Shown: positions 1 through 5,595 of the stretch, piece by piece
Position numbering within the stretch: position 1 is the first letter of the stretch
Layout: each line of letters begins with the position of its first letter
Source: Butyrivibrio sp. CAG:318
GTDB taxonomy: Bacteria > Bacillota > Clostridia > Lachnospirales > Lachnospiraceae
Length of the DNA: 8,547 nucleotides
Assembly: GCA_000431815.1 (NCBI GenBank)
Contig: FR889244.1
Location: 1 to 8,547 of the forward strand
Direction of reading: 5' to 3'
Program-made: the position numbers and the translations under genes
The notes under the pieces: model-generated
Seen by the model: the letters and a program-made list of their open reading frames with translations, nothing else
The model's database searches: none
What the model was told of the DNA's origin: nothing

Positions 1-18
1 TTTATTTAAATTTCCCTC

Positions 19-801
19 CTACTCGATTCCCAATGCAACATCAAGAATCATCATTATGACGAAGCCTAATGCAACACCGATAGTGCCGATATTGGAATGT
101 TCACCGGACTGGGACTCCGGAATAAGCTCTTCCACGACTACATATATCATTGCGCCGGCAGCAAATGCCAGAATATATGGAAGCGCAGGTACGATAATAT
201 TAATCAGCAGGATAGTGATTACAGCAGCTATGGGTTCAACGATTCCTGAAAGAACTCCCATGAGAAAGGCTTTTGGCTTACTCATACCCTCTGATTTAAG
301 AGGCATGGAAATAATCGTGCCTTCAGGGAAATTCTGAATGGCAATTCCTATTGATAAAGCCAGGGCTCCGGCAATTGTTATCCCTGTATTGCCGGTCATC
401 GCTCCGGCAAAAGTTACACCGACAGCCATGCCTTCAGGAATGTTATGGAGCGTAACGGCAAAGACAAGCATTGTCGTTTTTTTTAGATGGGTGCGTGGTC
501 CTTCCGGCTTGTCGCTGTTAAGATGTATATGTGGTGTTACCGTGTCCAGTAAAAGCAGGAAACCTATACCCAGAAGAAATCCGATAGCAGGTGGCAGCCA
601 TACGGGAAGCGAACTATCACCGGACATCTCAATTGATGGAATGAGAAGCGACCATACCGAAGCTGCAACCATAACACCGGATGCGAACCCCAGGAGCAGC
701 TTTTCAACATGTGGGTTCATTTTATTGCGCATAAGAAAAACCATGGCGGCGCCAAGTGAGGTGCCGGCAAAAGGTATAATAAGACCGATTGCAGTGTACA
801 T
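19..801 (-). CDS. ZIP family divalent metal transporter
   Basis: A 260-residue, very hydrophobic protein of the ZIP (ZupT/GufA-like) family, which imports zinc and related divalent metals across the cytoplasmic membrane. The family signatures are visible: HNIPEG at residues 119-124 and QNFPEG at 156-161 (the helix 4 and 5 metal-site motifs), with an EELIPE segment at 224-229 in a later helix. About eight membrane segments can be drawn. A short loop after the third helix contains HIH at 91-93, a reduced form of the histidine-rich cytoplasmic loop of this family. The ATG at 799-801 is preceded by an excellent AAGGAGG (807-813, minus strand) with a 5-base gap. The stop is TAG at 19-21, and the window ends too soon to show a terminator. 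The gene is divergent from pncB. Its promoter carries a palindrome over the -10, which suggests control, plausibly by metal. Family assignment is firm; the metal transported cannot be read from sequence. Confidence 0.93.
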   Translation of the reverse strand: MYTAIGLIIPFAGTSLGAAMVFLMRNKMNPHVEKLLLGFASGVMVAASVWSLLIPSIEMSGDSSLPVWLPPAIGFLLGIGFLLLLDTVTPHIHLNSDKPEGPRTHLKKTTMLVFAVTLHNIPEGMAVGVTFAGAMTGNTGITIAGALALSIGIAIQNFPEGTIISMPLKSEGMSKPKAFLMGVLSGIVEPIAAVITILLINIIVPALPYILAFAAGAMIYVVVEELIPESQSGEHSNIGTIGVALGFVIMMILDVALGIE

Positions 802-842
802 ATAAACCTCCTTGTTTACAGTATGAAATTATTTGTGACTTG

Positions 843-871
843 ATACTAACATAGTATTTATTTTACGTCAA
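843..871 (-). promoter_or_regulatory. Promoter of the ZIP transporter gene, with a palindrome over the -10
   Basis: Reading the minus strand, a -35 of TTGACG (866-871) and a -10 of TAGTAT (843-848, 4 of 6 to consensus) are separated by exactly 17 bases, about 40 bases upstream of the start codon. The -10 is one arm of a perfect inverted repeat, ATACTA-ACA-TAGTAT (843-857). This is a good position for a repressor operator, since binding would cover the -10. The promoter is a reasonable sequence match. The regulatory role is inference. Confidence 0.6.
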
Positions 872-910
872 ATCAGGATAGATATGAATGATTTGGCGTT
901 TCAAAAAGCG

Positions 911-928
911 ACTGTCTTGACAGTTGTC
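911..928. promoter_or_regulatory. Candidate operator upstream of pncB (overlapping palindromes)
   Basis: ACTGTC-TT-GACAGT (911-924) is a perfect inverted repeat with 6-base arms. It overlaps a second one, GACA-gt-TGTC (919-928). It lies just upstream of the pncB -35. In Firmicutes, NAD salvage genes are often repressed by the nicotinate-responsive regulator NiaR (YrxA), so a regulator of that kind is a plausible binder. I cannot confirm that this matches the NiaR motif. Confidence 0.45.
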
Positions 929-938
929 TTTACAGAAC

Positions 939-967
939 TTGACAAGCGTGCCAAAGAGGTCTAATAT
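939..967 (+). promoter_or_regulatory. Strong sigma-A promoter of pncB
   Basis: TTGACA (939-944) and TAATAT (962-967) are separated by exactly 17 bases. The expected transcription start is near 974, giving a short leader of about 25 bases before the pncB start codon. The -35 is a perfect consensus, and a second TTGACA lies 22 bases upstream at 917-922 within the palindrome. No terminator-like structure lies between the promoter and the gene. Confidence 0.85.
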
Positions 968-997
968 AGAGAAAATATATTTTTTTAAGGAAGTAAG

Positions 998-2458
998 ATG
1001 ATGAACAGATTTGTTAATGATAAGAGAAATCTTACGATGCTGATGGATTTTTATGAATTGACCATGAGCAACGGATATTTTGTCAAAGGACTGAAAGATA
1101 AATGTGTTGTATTTGATATGTTCTATAGAAGAAATCCGGATGAAGGCGGCTTTGTGATTTTTGCTGGTCTGGAACAGCTTGTAAATTATATACAGAATCT
1201 TTCGTTCGATGAGGAAGATATTGAATACCTCAGAAGCAAGAATATGTTTGATGAAGGATTTCTGGATTATCTCAGTAATTTCAAGTTCTCGGGAGATATA
1301 TATGCGGTTCCGGAAGGTACGATTGTATACCCGAACACGCCGCTTGTAACAGTTGTGGCACCATTAATAGATGCGCAGCTTATTGAGACAATGTTGCTTC
1401 TGACAATTAATCATCAGTCCCTCATTGCAACGAAGGCAAACAGAATCGTCAGGGCTGCGGGTGATGCATCGGTTATGGAATTCGGTGCCAGACGTGCACA
1501 GGGAAGCGATGCGGCTATCTATGGAGCACGGGCATGTTATATAGGAGGTGTTGGTGCTACAGCGACAGCAATTTCCGATGAGTTGTTCGGCGTGCCTGCC
1601 ATAGGAACGATGGCCCACTCTTTTGTTCAGTTTTTTGACACCGAATATGAGGCATTTAAGGCATATGCAGAGGTTTATCCGGACAATTGTGTATTACTGA
1701 TAGATACATATAATGTACTTGAGAGCGGTGTCCAGAATGCAATTAAAGTTGCAAAAGAAGTGCTTGAACCGATGGGAAAGAGACTTAAGGGTATCAGAAT
1801 CGACAGCGGAGACCTTGCTTATCTGACCAAAAAAGTCAGAAAAATCCTTGATGCGGCAGGATGCGAGGATTGCAGCATCGTGGTTTCGAACAGTATCGAC
1901 GAATATCTCATTACTTCGCTTAATAAGCAGGGTGCAAGAATTGATTCATATGGTGTCGGTGAAAGAATGATCACTGCCAAATCTGAGCCGGTATTCGGCG
2001 GTGTATATAAGCTTGCGGCTGTTGAAAATGAATCGGGGGTGTTTGAGCCAAAGATAAAGATATCGGAGAATGTTGAGAAAATAACGAATCCCGGATTCAA
2101 ATCATTATGGAGAATATATGATAAGGATAGCGGATACGGTATTGCAGACGTAATTACACTTGCGGATGAGACAATTGACGATACGAAACCATATCCTTAT
2201 ATGGATGAAATCAAGCCGTGGAAGAGAAGATCCTTTACGAATTTCACGTGTGAGAAACTTCAGAAACAGATTTTTGCGGGCGGAGAACTTGTGTATGAAC
2301 TGCCGACGCTTAAGGAGATTCAACAGAAGGTCAAAGACCAGTTATCTGCCTCAGTATGGCCGGAGGAACAGAGATTTGAGAATCCGCATACGCATTATGT
2401 TGATCTGTCGATGGAACTCTATAGGACGAAACAGGAAATGCTTGAGAAATATTCGTAA
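998..2458 (+). CDS. pncB: Nicotinate phosphoribosyltransferase
   Basis: A 486-residue cytosolic enzyme of the NAD salvage (Preiss-Handler) pathway. It joins nicotinate to PRPP, with ATP hydrolysis, to give nicotinate mononucleotide. The length is normal for the Gram-positive type. Recognisable family stretches are the N-terminal MDFYELTMSNGYF (residues 16-28), EFGARRAQG, GTMAHSF (with His207, the residue expected to be phosphorylated in this family), LLIDTYNV, RIDSGDL and the late YGVGERMITAKSEPVFGG. Two adjacent ATG codons, at 998 and 1001, are possible starts. The AAGGAAG at 987-993 sits 4 bases before the first and 7 before the second, so 1001 is slightly better placed and the protein may lack one Met. 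The gene has its own consensus promoter with palindromes upstream of it. No terminator is visible after the stop, so transcripts may continue into the downstream tRNA-Arg gene. Confidence 0.97.
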   Translation: MMNRFVNDKRNLTMLMDFYELTMSNGYFVKGLKDKCVVFDMFYRRNPDEGGFVIFAGLEQLVNYIQNLSFDEEDIEYLRSKNMFDEGFLDYLSNFKFSGDIYAVPEGTIVYPNTPLVTVVAPLIDAQLIETMLLLTINHQSLIATKANRIVRAAGDASVMEFGARRAQGSDAAIYGARACYIGGVGATATAISDELFGVPAIGTMAHSFVQFFDTEYEAFKAYAEVYPDNCVLLIDTYNVLESGVQNAIKVAKEVLEPMGKRLKGIRIDSGDLAYLTKKVRKILDAAGCEDCSIVVSNSIDEYLITSLNKQGARIDSYGVGERMITAKSEPVFGGVYKLAAVENESGVFEPKIKISENVEKITNPGFKSLWRIYDKDSGYGIADVITLADETIDDTKPYPYMDEIKPWKRRSFTNFTCEKLQKQIFAGGELVYELPTLKEIQQKVKDQLSASVWPEEQRFENPHTHYVDLSMELYRTKQEMLEKYS

Positions 2459-2485
2459 TTTCGTTTCGTAATTTTTGAAAAAGAC

Positions 2486-2514
2486 TTGACAATTAATAAT
2501 AACCATTGTAGAAT
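2486..2514 (+). promoter_or_regulatory. Strong promoter of tRNA-Arg
   Basis: TTGACA (2486-2491) and TAGAAT (2509-2514) are separated by 17 bases, an almost perfect sigma-A promoter, with an expected start near 2521. The start point lies about 24 bases before the mature tRNA, so the primary transcript carries a short leader that RNase P must remove. Confidence 0.85.
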
Positions 2515-2522
2515 ATATCGTG

Positions 2523-2538
2523 TTGCAGAATTCTGCAA
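2523..2538. repeat. 16-base perfect palindrome in the tRNA-Arg leader
   Basis: TTGCAGAATTCTGCAA reads the same on both strands (8-base arms, no spacer). It lies between the expected transcription start and the tRNA 5' end. It could be a protein-binding site just downstream of the promoter. As RNA it could fold into a small hairpin in the leader, but with few unpaired bases for a loop. Function unknown. Confidence 0.75.
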
Positions 2539-2544
2539 TGGTAA

Positions 2545-2618
2545 GCGCTAGTAGCTCAGCTGGATAGAGCGCACGGCTACGGACCGTGGTGTCGGGGGTT
2601 CGAATCCTCTCTGGCGCG
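2545..2618 (+). tRNA. tRNA-Arg (anticodon ACG)
   Basis: The full cloverleaf can be drawn. The acceptor stem is GCGCTAG (2545-2551) with CTGGCGC (2611-2617), including one T-G pair. The D stem is GCTC/GAGC, and the anticodon stem is CACGG/CCGTG around a loop with anticodon ACG at 2579-2581. A 5-base variable region is followed by a T stem GGGGG/CCTCT with loop TTCGAAT. The discriminator base is G at 2618. CCA is not encoded, so the 3' end must be added by the CCA-adding enzyme. The ACG anticodon is normally deaminated to ICG and reads CGU, CGC and CGA codons. Confidence 0.97.
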
Positions 2619-2620
2619 CT

Positions 2621-2653
2621 GAACCTGTCGGAAGCGGCAGGTTCTATTTTTTT
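2621..2653 (+). terminator. Intrinsic terminator of tRNA-Arg
   Basis: A 10-base-pair stem, GAACCTGTCG (2621-2630) with CGGCAGGTTC (2635-2644) including one T-G wobble, closes a GAAG tetraloop and is followed by TA and a run of seven T (2647-2653). It starts two bases after the tRNA discriminator base, so the hairpin abuts the tRNA 3' end. Confidence 0.92.
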
Positions 2654-2691
2654 ATCTAAAGGCACAGAATGTATACAGGAAGGAATTAGAT

Positions 2692-3729
2692 ATGAGCGAT
2701 AAGGCTAAGAAAGGTCTTAAGTTAGCTGGTTATGCAGCGGTGATATTGCTTACGGCTTTTATTCTTTATCATCTCTTCAAGGATTCGTATAAAGAGATTG
2801 CGGCGCAGCTTATTAAGACCAATATATGGATGCTGCTGCTTATGATTCTTCTGGGCAATATGTACTATTTTATAGATGCAATAATGTACAGCTATCTTTT
2901 GAAAAAAGATGGAACTCCGGTGAATATGTTAAGATGTATTGCAGTGTCGTATATGGGTATATTTTTTAACGTTACGACATTTGGTGCGGGAATTAAACCG
3001 GGTCAGGTTGTATATCTCCATAACAAAGGAATTAATGTCGGACGTGCATGCGCAATAACGACGATGCCTTATGTTTTCCACAAGACGGTTATTGTTGGAT
3101 ATGCGGTGATTATGCTGCTTTTTAATAATGCGTTTGTAATGAGAAATTTCTCGTCGACATTTGGATATATTTATATCGGAGCAGCGATAAATATAGTTAT
3201 TATTACGGGCATTATACTTATATGCGCAGCAGAATGGTTTCATAAGTTAGCTATGAAGCTTCTGGATAAAATACTGAAAAAAGAGAAATTTACTCCATTT
3301 AAGAATAAAATCAAGAATCAGGTAGAGGCTCTTAGGGAAGGTACCAAAAATATAATCAAGAGTCCGGCAGCATGGATCAGTTTTACAGTCATCAACATGA
3401 TTAAGATGAGCTGCTGGTATGTAATACCGATTATTGCGATTTATGCAGCTGGAGGATCCTTAGGCGGCGTAACTGTGGCACAGGCAATTACAGTCACAGC
3501 ATTAATGCAGCTGATTATGGGTGTCATCCCAACATCTGGAGGCGTAGGTTCTCTGGAAGTAGTCTTTTCATTGCTGTTTGCTGCTGTGTTTGGCAAAGTA
3601 ATGGCAGGTTCGAGTATGGTTCTGTACAGAATATCTACCTATTATATACCGTTTCTCATAAGCGTTATAATAATGCTTGCAGTGGGTAAGGATATGAAAT
3701 CAAAGAAAAAGGCCGGTGGCTCTGAATAA
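2692..3729 (+). CDS. LPG-synthase-TM / YbhN-like integral membrane protein
   Basis: A 345-residue polytopic membrane protein, with roughly eight or nine hydrophobic segments beginning near residue 12, of the lysylphosphatidylglycerol synthase transmembrane (UPF0104, YbhN/AglD-like, 'flippase-like') family. Characteristic stretches are NVTTFGAGIKPGQ (93-105), PTSGGVGSLE (280-289) and RISTYYIP (313-320). In MprF this membrane part flips aminoacylated phospholipids, while a separate C-terminal domain makes them. Here the protein ends in a short lysine-rich tail (MKSKKKAGGSE) and has no synthase domain, so it is more likely a lipid or lipid-linked-glycan transporter-like protein than an LPG synthase. 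The start at 2692 has AGGAAGGA (2677-2684) at 7 bases. It lies 38 bases after the tRNA-Arg terminator and has no convincing promoter of its own, so low-level readthrough is possible. The family call is firm; the substrate is unknown. Confidence 0.88.
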   Translation: MSDKAKKGLKLAGYAAVILLTAFILYHLFKDSYKEIAAQLIKTNIWMLLLMILLGNMYYFIDAIMYSYLLKKDGTPVNMLRCIAVSYMGIFFNVTTFGAGIKPGQVVYLHNKGINVGRACAITTMPYVFHKTVIVGYAVIMLLFNNAFVMRNFSSTFGYIYIGAAINIVIITGIILICAAEWFHKLAMKLLDKILKKEKFTPFKNKIKNQVEALREGTKNIIKSPAAWISFTVINMIKMSCWYVIPIIAIYAAGGSLGGVTVAQAITVTALMQLIMGVIPTSGGVGSLEVVFSLLFAAVFGKVMAGSSMVLYRISTYYIPFLISVIIMLAVGKDMKSKKKAGGSE

Positions 3730-4051
3730 GGGCGCCGGCTTTAAAAAATACTTTTGGACAAATTAAAACGACTAGAGGGGGGAACCTCTAGTCGCTTTAA
3801 TGAGGGGAGTATAAATAATTAATAAGGGGTTATATAGAAAGCTATTTCCGTTCGCTTTCTACAATAAGAATATATCATATGCTGTCGAAATATGCAAGTA
3901 CTTTTTAAAAATAATTTGAATATTTTATTTGAGAAAGTTAATGATGTCTAGGAAAGCCTTTAAATACGGGGAAAAACGGGAAAATACGTATAACGGGCAG
4001 TGACCGGAATGAATATAATAATATATAGAAGAAGAAACCGGAGGAGTATAA
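3730..4051. other. 322-base gene-free region with hairpins and G-runs
   Basis: No open reading frame of note lies here. From left to right it holds a stem at the end of the preceding gene (3708-3718 with 3733-3742, one bulged G), a very strong hairpin (3763-3800), two GGGG runs (3804-3807 and 3826-3829), an 8-base-pair hairpin (TAGAAAGC 3835-3842 with GCTTTCTA 3854-3861) and an AT-rich stretch. After that come three ACGGG words (3966-3970, 3976-3980, 3993-3997) and a TATAAT at 4014-4019 about 30 bases before the rhodanese start. The TATAAT lacks a good -35. The first half could be a structured 3' untranslated region or small RNA. The second half probably contains the rhodanese promoter. I recognise no known riboswitch or RNA family. 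Confidence 0.5.
3763..3800 (+). repeat. Strong inverted repeat (hairpin) downstream of the YbhN-like gene
   Basis: CGACTAGAGG (3769-3778) pairs perfectly with CCTCTAGTCG (3785-3794) around loop GGGGAA. After one A/C mismatch the stem continues with TTAAA/TTTAA, for 15 pairs in 16 positions. The T-run expected of an intrinsic terminator is absent, because the following bases are TGAGGGGAG. It may still slow polymerase or protect the 3' end of the upstream mRNA. Confidence 0.8.
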
Positions 4052-4363
4052 ATGCTTAGATTTGAAACAATTTCATCGGAACAGATGGACAGATGTGTAA
4101 CTGACAGACATTGTCTGGTGATTGATGTCAGGGATTATAAAGATTATAACAGGATGCATATAGAAAATGCTATCTGTATACCTTTTGAAAAGCTGGAAAA
4201 AGAATATAATAAAATGCCAAGAGATTTAATACTTGTGCTTTACTGTGAGCGTGGAGGAAGATCACTGCTGGCAGCGAAGGAACTTTATGACAGAGGGTAT
4301 GTTGTTAAGGCACTTATGGGCGGAATAAGGGGATATTACGGAAATCGACTGGAAAGGGAATAA
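4052..4363 (+). CDS. Single-domain rhodanese-like sulfurtransferase
   Basis: A 103-residue protein consisting of one rhodanese domain. It contains the DVRDYKDY element (25-32), the HIENAICIP element (36-44) and the active-site loop CERGGRS (65-71), with Cys65 as the residue that would carry a persulfide. The catalytic cysteine is present, so the protein should be active rather than a regulatory Cdc25-like relic. The usual partner is a thiosulfate or other sulfur donor. The cellular role of such small cytosolic rhodaneses (sulfur transfer, persulfide handling) varies and cannot be fixed here. The start at 4052 has GGAGGAG (4040-4046) at 5 bases. A TATAAT lies at 4014-4019 but its -35 is poor. 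The following methyltransferase is 68 bases away and has its own promoter, so the two need not be one operon. Confidence 0.9.
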   Translation: MLRFETISSEQMDRCVTDRHCLVIDVRDYKDYNRMHIENAICIPFEKLEKEYNKMPRDLILVLYCERGGRSLLAAKELYDRGYVVKALMGGIRGYYGNRLERE

Positions 4364-4368
4364 TTTGA

Positions 4369-4398
4369 TTGACATAAAGCCTGTTGAAGAACTATAGT
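4369..4398 (+). promoter_or_regulatory. Promoter of the RNA methyltransferase gene cluster
   Basis: TTGACA (4369-4374) and TATAGT (4393-4398) are separated by 18 bases, with an expected start near 4405. This promoter sits upstream of the ATG at 4432 and overlaps the possible TTG start at 4384, which argues for the ATG. Confidence 0.65.
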
Positions 4399-4409
4399 AT
4401 TGACTATAG
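4392..4409. promoter_or_regulatory. Perfect inverted repeat over the -10 and start point
   Basis: CTATAGT-ATTG-ACTATAG has 7-base arms and a 4-base spacer, and it includes the -10 element. The position suits a repressor operator for the four-gene cluster. It could also be a fortuitous AT-rich symmetry, since the half-site CTATAG is itself a palindrome. The role is inferred. Confidence 0.45.
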
Positions 4410-4431
4410 AAAACAGTTAAGGGAAACACAT

Positions 4432-5595
4432 ATGAAAAAATACCGTATAATTCTGCCATGCCATTTTGGTCTTGAAGCAGTTCTTAAAAGAGAAGTTTAT
4501 GATCTTGGATATGATATTGATAAAGTGGAGGACGGAAGAGTCAGCTTTATCGGAGATGCGGATGCAGTATGCCGCGCCAATATTTTTCTCAGGACGGCGG
4601 AAAGAGTCCTGATATGTGTCGGAAGTTTCCGCGCGGTGACGTATGATGAACTTTTTGAAAGCGTCAAGGCATGTCCGTGGGAAGAATTTCTTCCAGAAAA
4701 TGCGAGATTCTGGGTGACAAAGGCAAGTTCGGTCAACAGCCGTCTGTTCAGCCCGTCAGATATTCAGTCAATTGTCAAGAAGGCAATGGTCGAGAGAATG
4801 AAACAGCATTATGACGTGCAGTGGTTTGAGGAGAATGGGGCTGATTATCCGGTAAGGGTTTTTCTTAATAAGGATGAGGTTACGGTATGCCTTGATACCA
4901 CAGGTGAGTCACTCCATAAGAGAGGGTATCGTACCAAAGCTGGTAAAGCGCCGATTTCGGAAACTCTGGCGGCTGCGCTTATTATGCTCACTCCGTGGAA
5001 GAAGGACAGAGTGCTTATTGATCCTTTTTGCGGAAGCGGAACTTTTGCAATTGAAGCGGCGATGATGGCAGCGGGAATAGCACCGGGAGCCGGAAGGAAT
5101 TTTACGGCAGAGAGGTGGACGAATTTCATAGACAGACAATTGTGGTACGATGCTGTTAATGAAGCGGAAGAAATGGCCGATACCAATATTGATACATGCA
5201 TAGAGGGATATGACATTGACCCGGAAGTTGTTAAAGTTGCGAAAGAGAACGCAGTAAGGGCAGGGGTCGAGAAATTAGTCAGATTCTGTGTAAGGGATGT
5301 GGCAGCTCTTGAATCGGACAGAGAATACGGTTTTATAATAACCAACCCTCCGTATGGTGAGAGACTGGAAGAGAAGGAGACTTTGCCGGCAATATATAGT
5401 GCATTTGGCCGTTGCTTTGCCAAGATGCCTACCTGGTCGGCGTATCTTATAACATCATATGAAGATACAGAGCGGTATGTGGGACGTAAAGCTGATAAGA
5501 ATCGTAAGATTTATAACGGAATGATCAAGACTTTTTATTATCAGTTTCAGGGGCCGAAGCCACCGAGAAAAAAAGAAAGCGGTAGCGATAAGTGA
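4432..5595 (+). CDS. THUMP-domain class I SAM-dependent RNA methyltransferase (RlmL-N/YpsC family)
   Basis: A 387-residue RNA methyltransferase of the UPF0020/COG0116 family, corresponding to B. subtilis YpsC and to the N-terminal half of E. coli RlmL, which makes m2G in 23S rRNA. The N-terminal ~150 residues form the RNA-binding THUMP region. Then come the family-specific DTTGESLHKRGYR (155-167), the SAM-binding DPFCGSGT (197-204) and the catalytic NPPYGER (305-311), typical of base N-methyltransferases. The frame stays open back to a TTG at 4384, but I chose the ATG at 4432 because it has AAGGG (4419-4423) at 8 bases, the protein then begins MKKYRIILPCHFGLE as in relatives, and the TTG lies upstream of the promoter -10. 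The stop overlaps the GTG of the protease gene by 4 bases. The family is certain; the exact target nucleotide in this organism is not. Confidence 0.93.
   Translation: MKKYRIILPCHFGLEAVLKREVYDLGYDIDKVEDGRVSFIGDADAVCRANIFLRTAERVLICVGSFRAVTYDELFESVKACPWEEFLPENARFWVTKASSVNSRLFSPSDIQSIVKKAMVERMKQHYDVQWFEENGADYPVRVFLNKDEVTVCLDTTGESLHKRGYRTKAGKAPISETLAAALIMLTPWKKDRVLIDPFCGSGTFAIEAAMMAAGIAPGAGRNFTAERWTNFIDRQLWYDAVNEAEEMADTNIDTCIEGYDIDPEVVKVAKENAVRAGVEKLVRFCVRDVAALESDREYGFIITNPPYGERLEEKETLPAIYSAFGRCFAKMPTWSAYLITSYEDTERYVGRKADKNRKIYNGMIKTFYYQFQGPKPPRKKESGSDK

Noticed and set aside
3708..3742. Stem at the end of the YbhN-like gene as its terminator
   Set aside because: AAAG(G)CCGGTG pairs with CGCCGGCTTT but has a bulge and a 14-base loop, and it is followed by an A-run rather than T on the plus strand. 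The T-run is on the minus strand, where no gene ends.
3777..3829. G-quadruplex from the three G-runs
   Set aside because: Only three runs lie close together and the first is partly used in a stable hairpin, so a four-run quadruplex would need unusual splitting of the G6 run.
3879..3908. Nine-codon open frame (MLSKYASTF) in the intergenic region
   Set aside because: It has no ribosome binding site and is expected by chance at this length.
4384..4431. N-terminal extension of the methyltransferase from a TTG at 4384
   Set aside because: It has no ribosome binding site, lies upstream of the promoter -10, and adds 16 residues not typical of the family. The ATG at 4432 has AAGGG at 8 bases.
4845..5423. 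192-codon open frame on the minus strand within the methyltransferase gene
   Set aside because: It lies fully opposite a gene with intact family motifs, shows no recognisable domain, and is best explained as a shadow.
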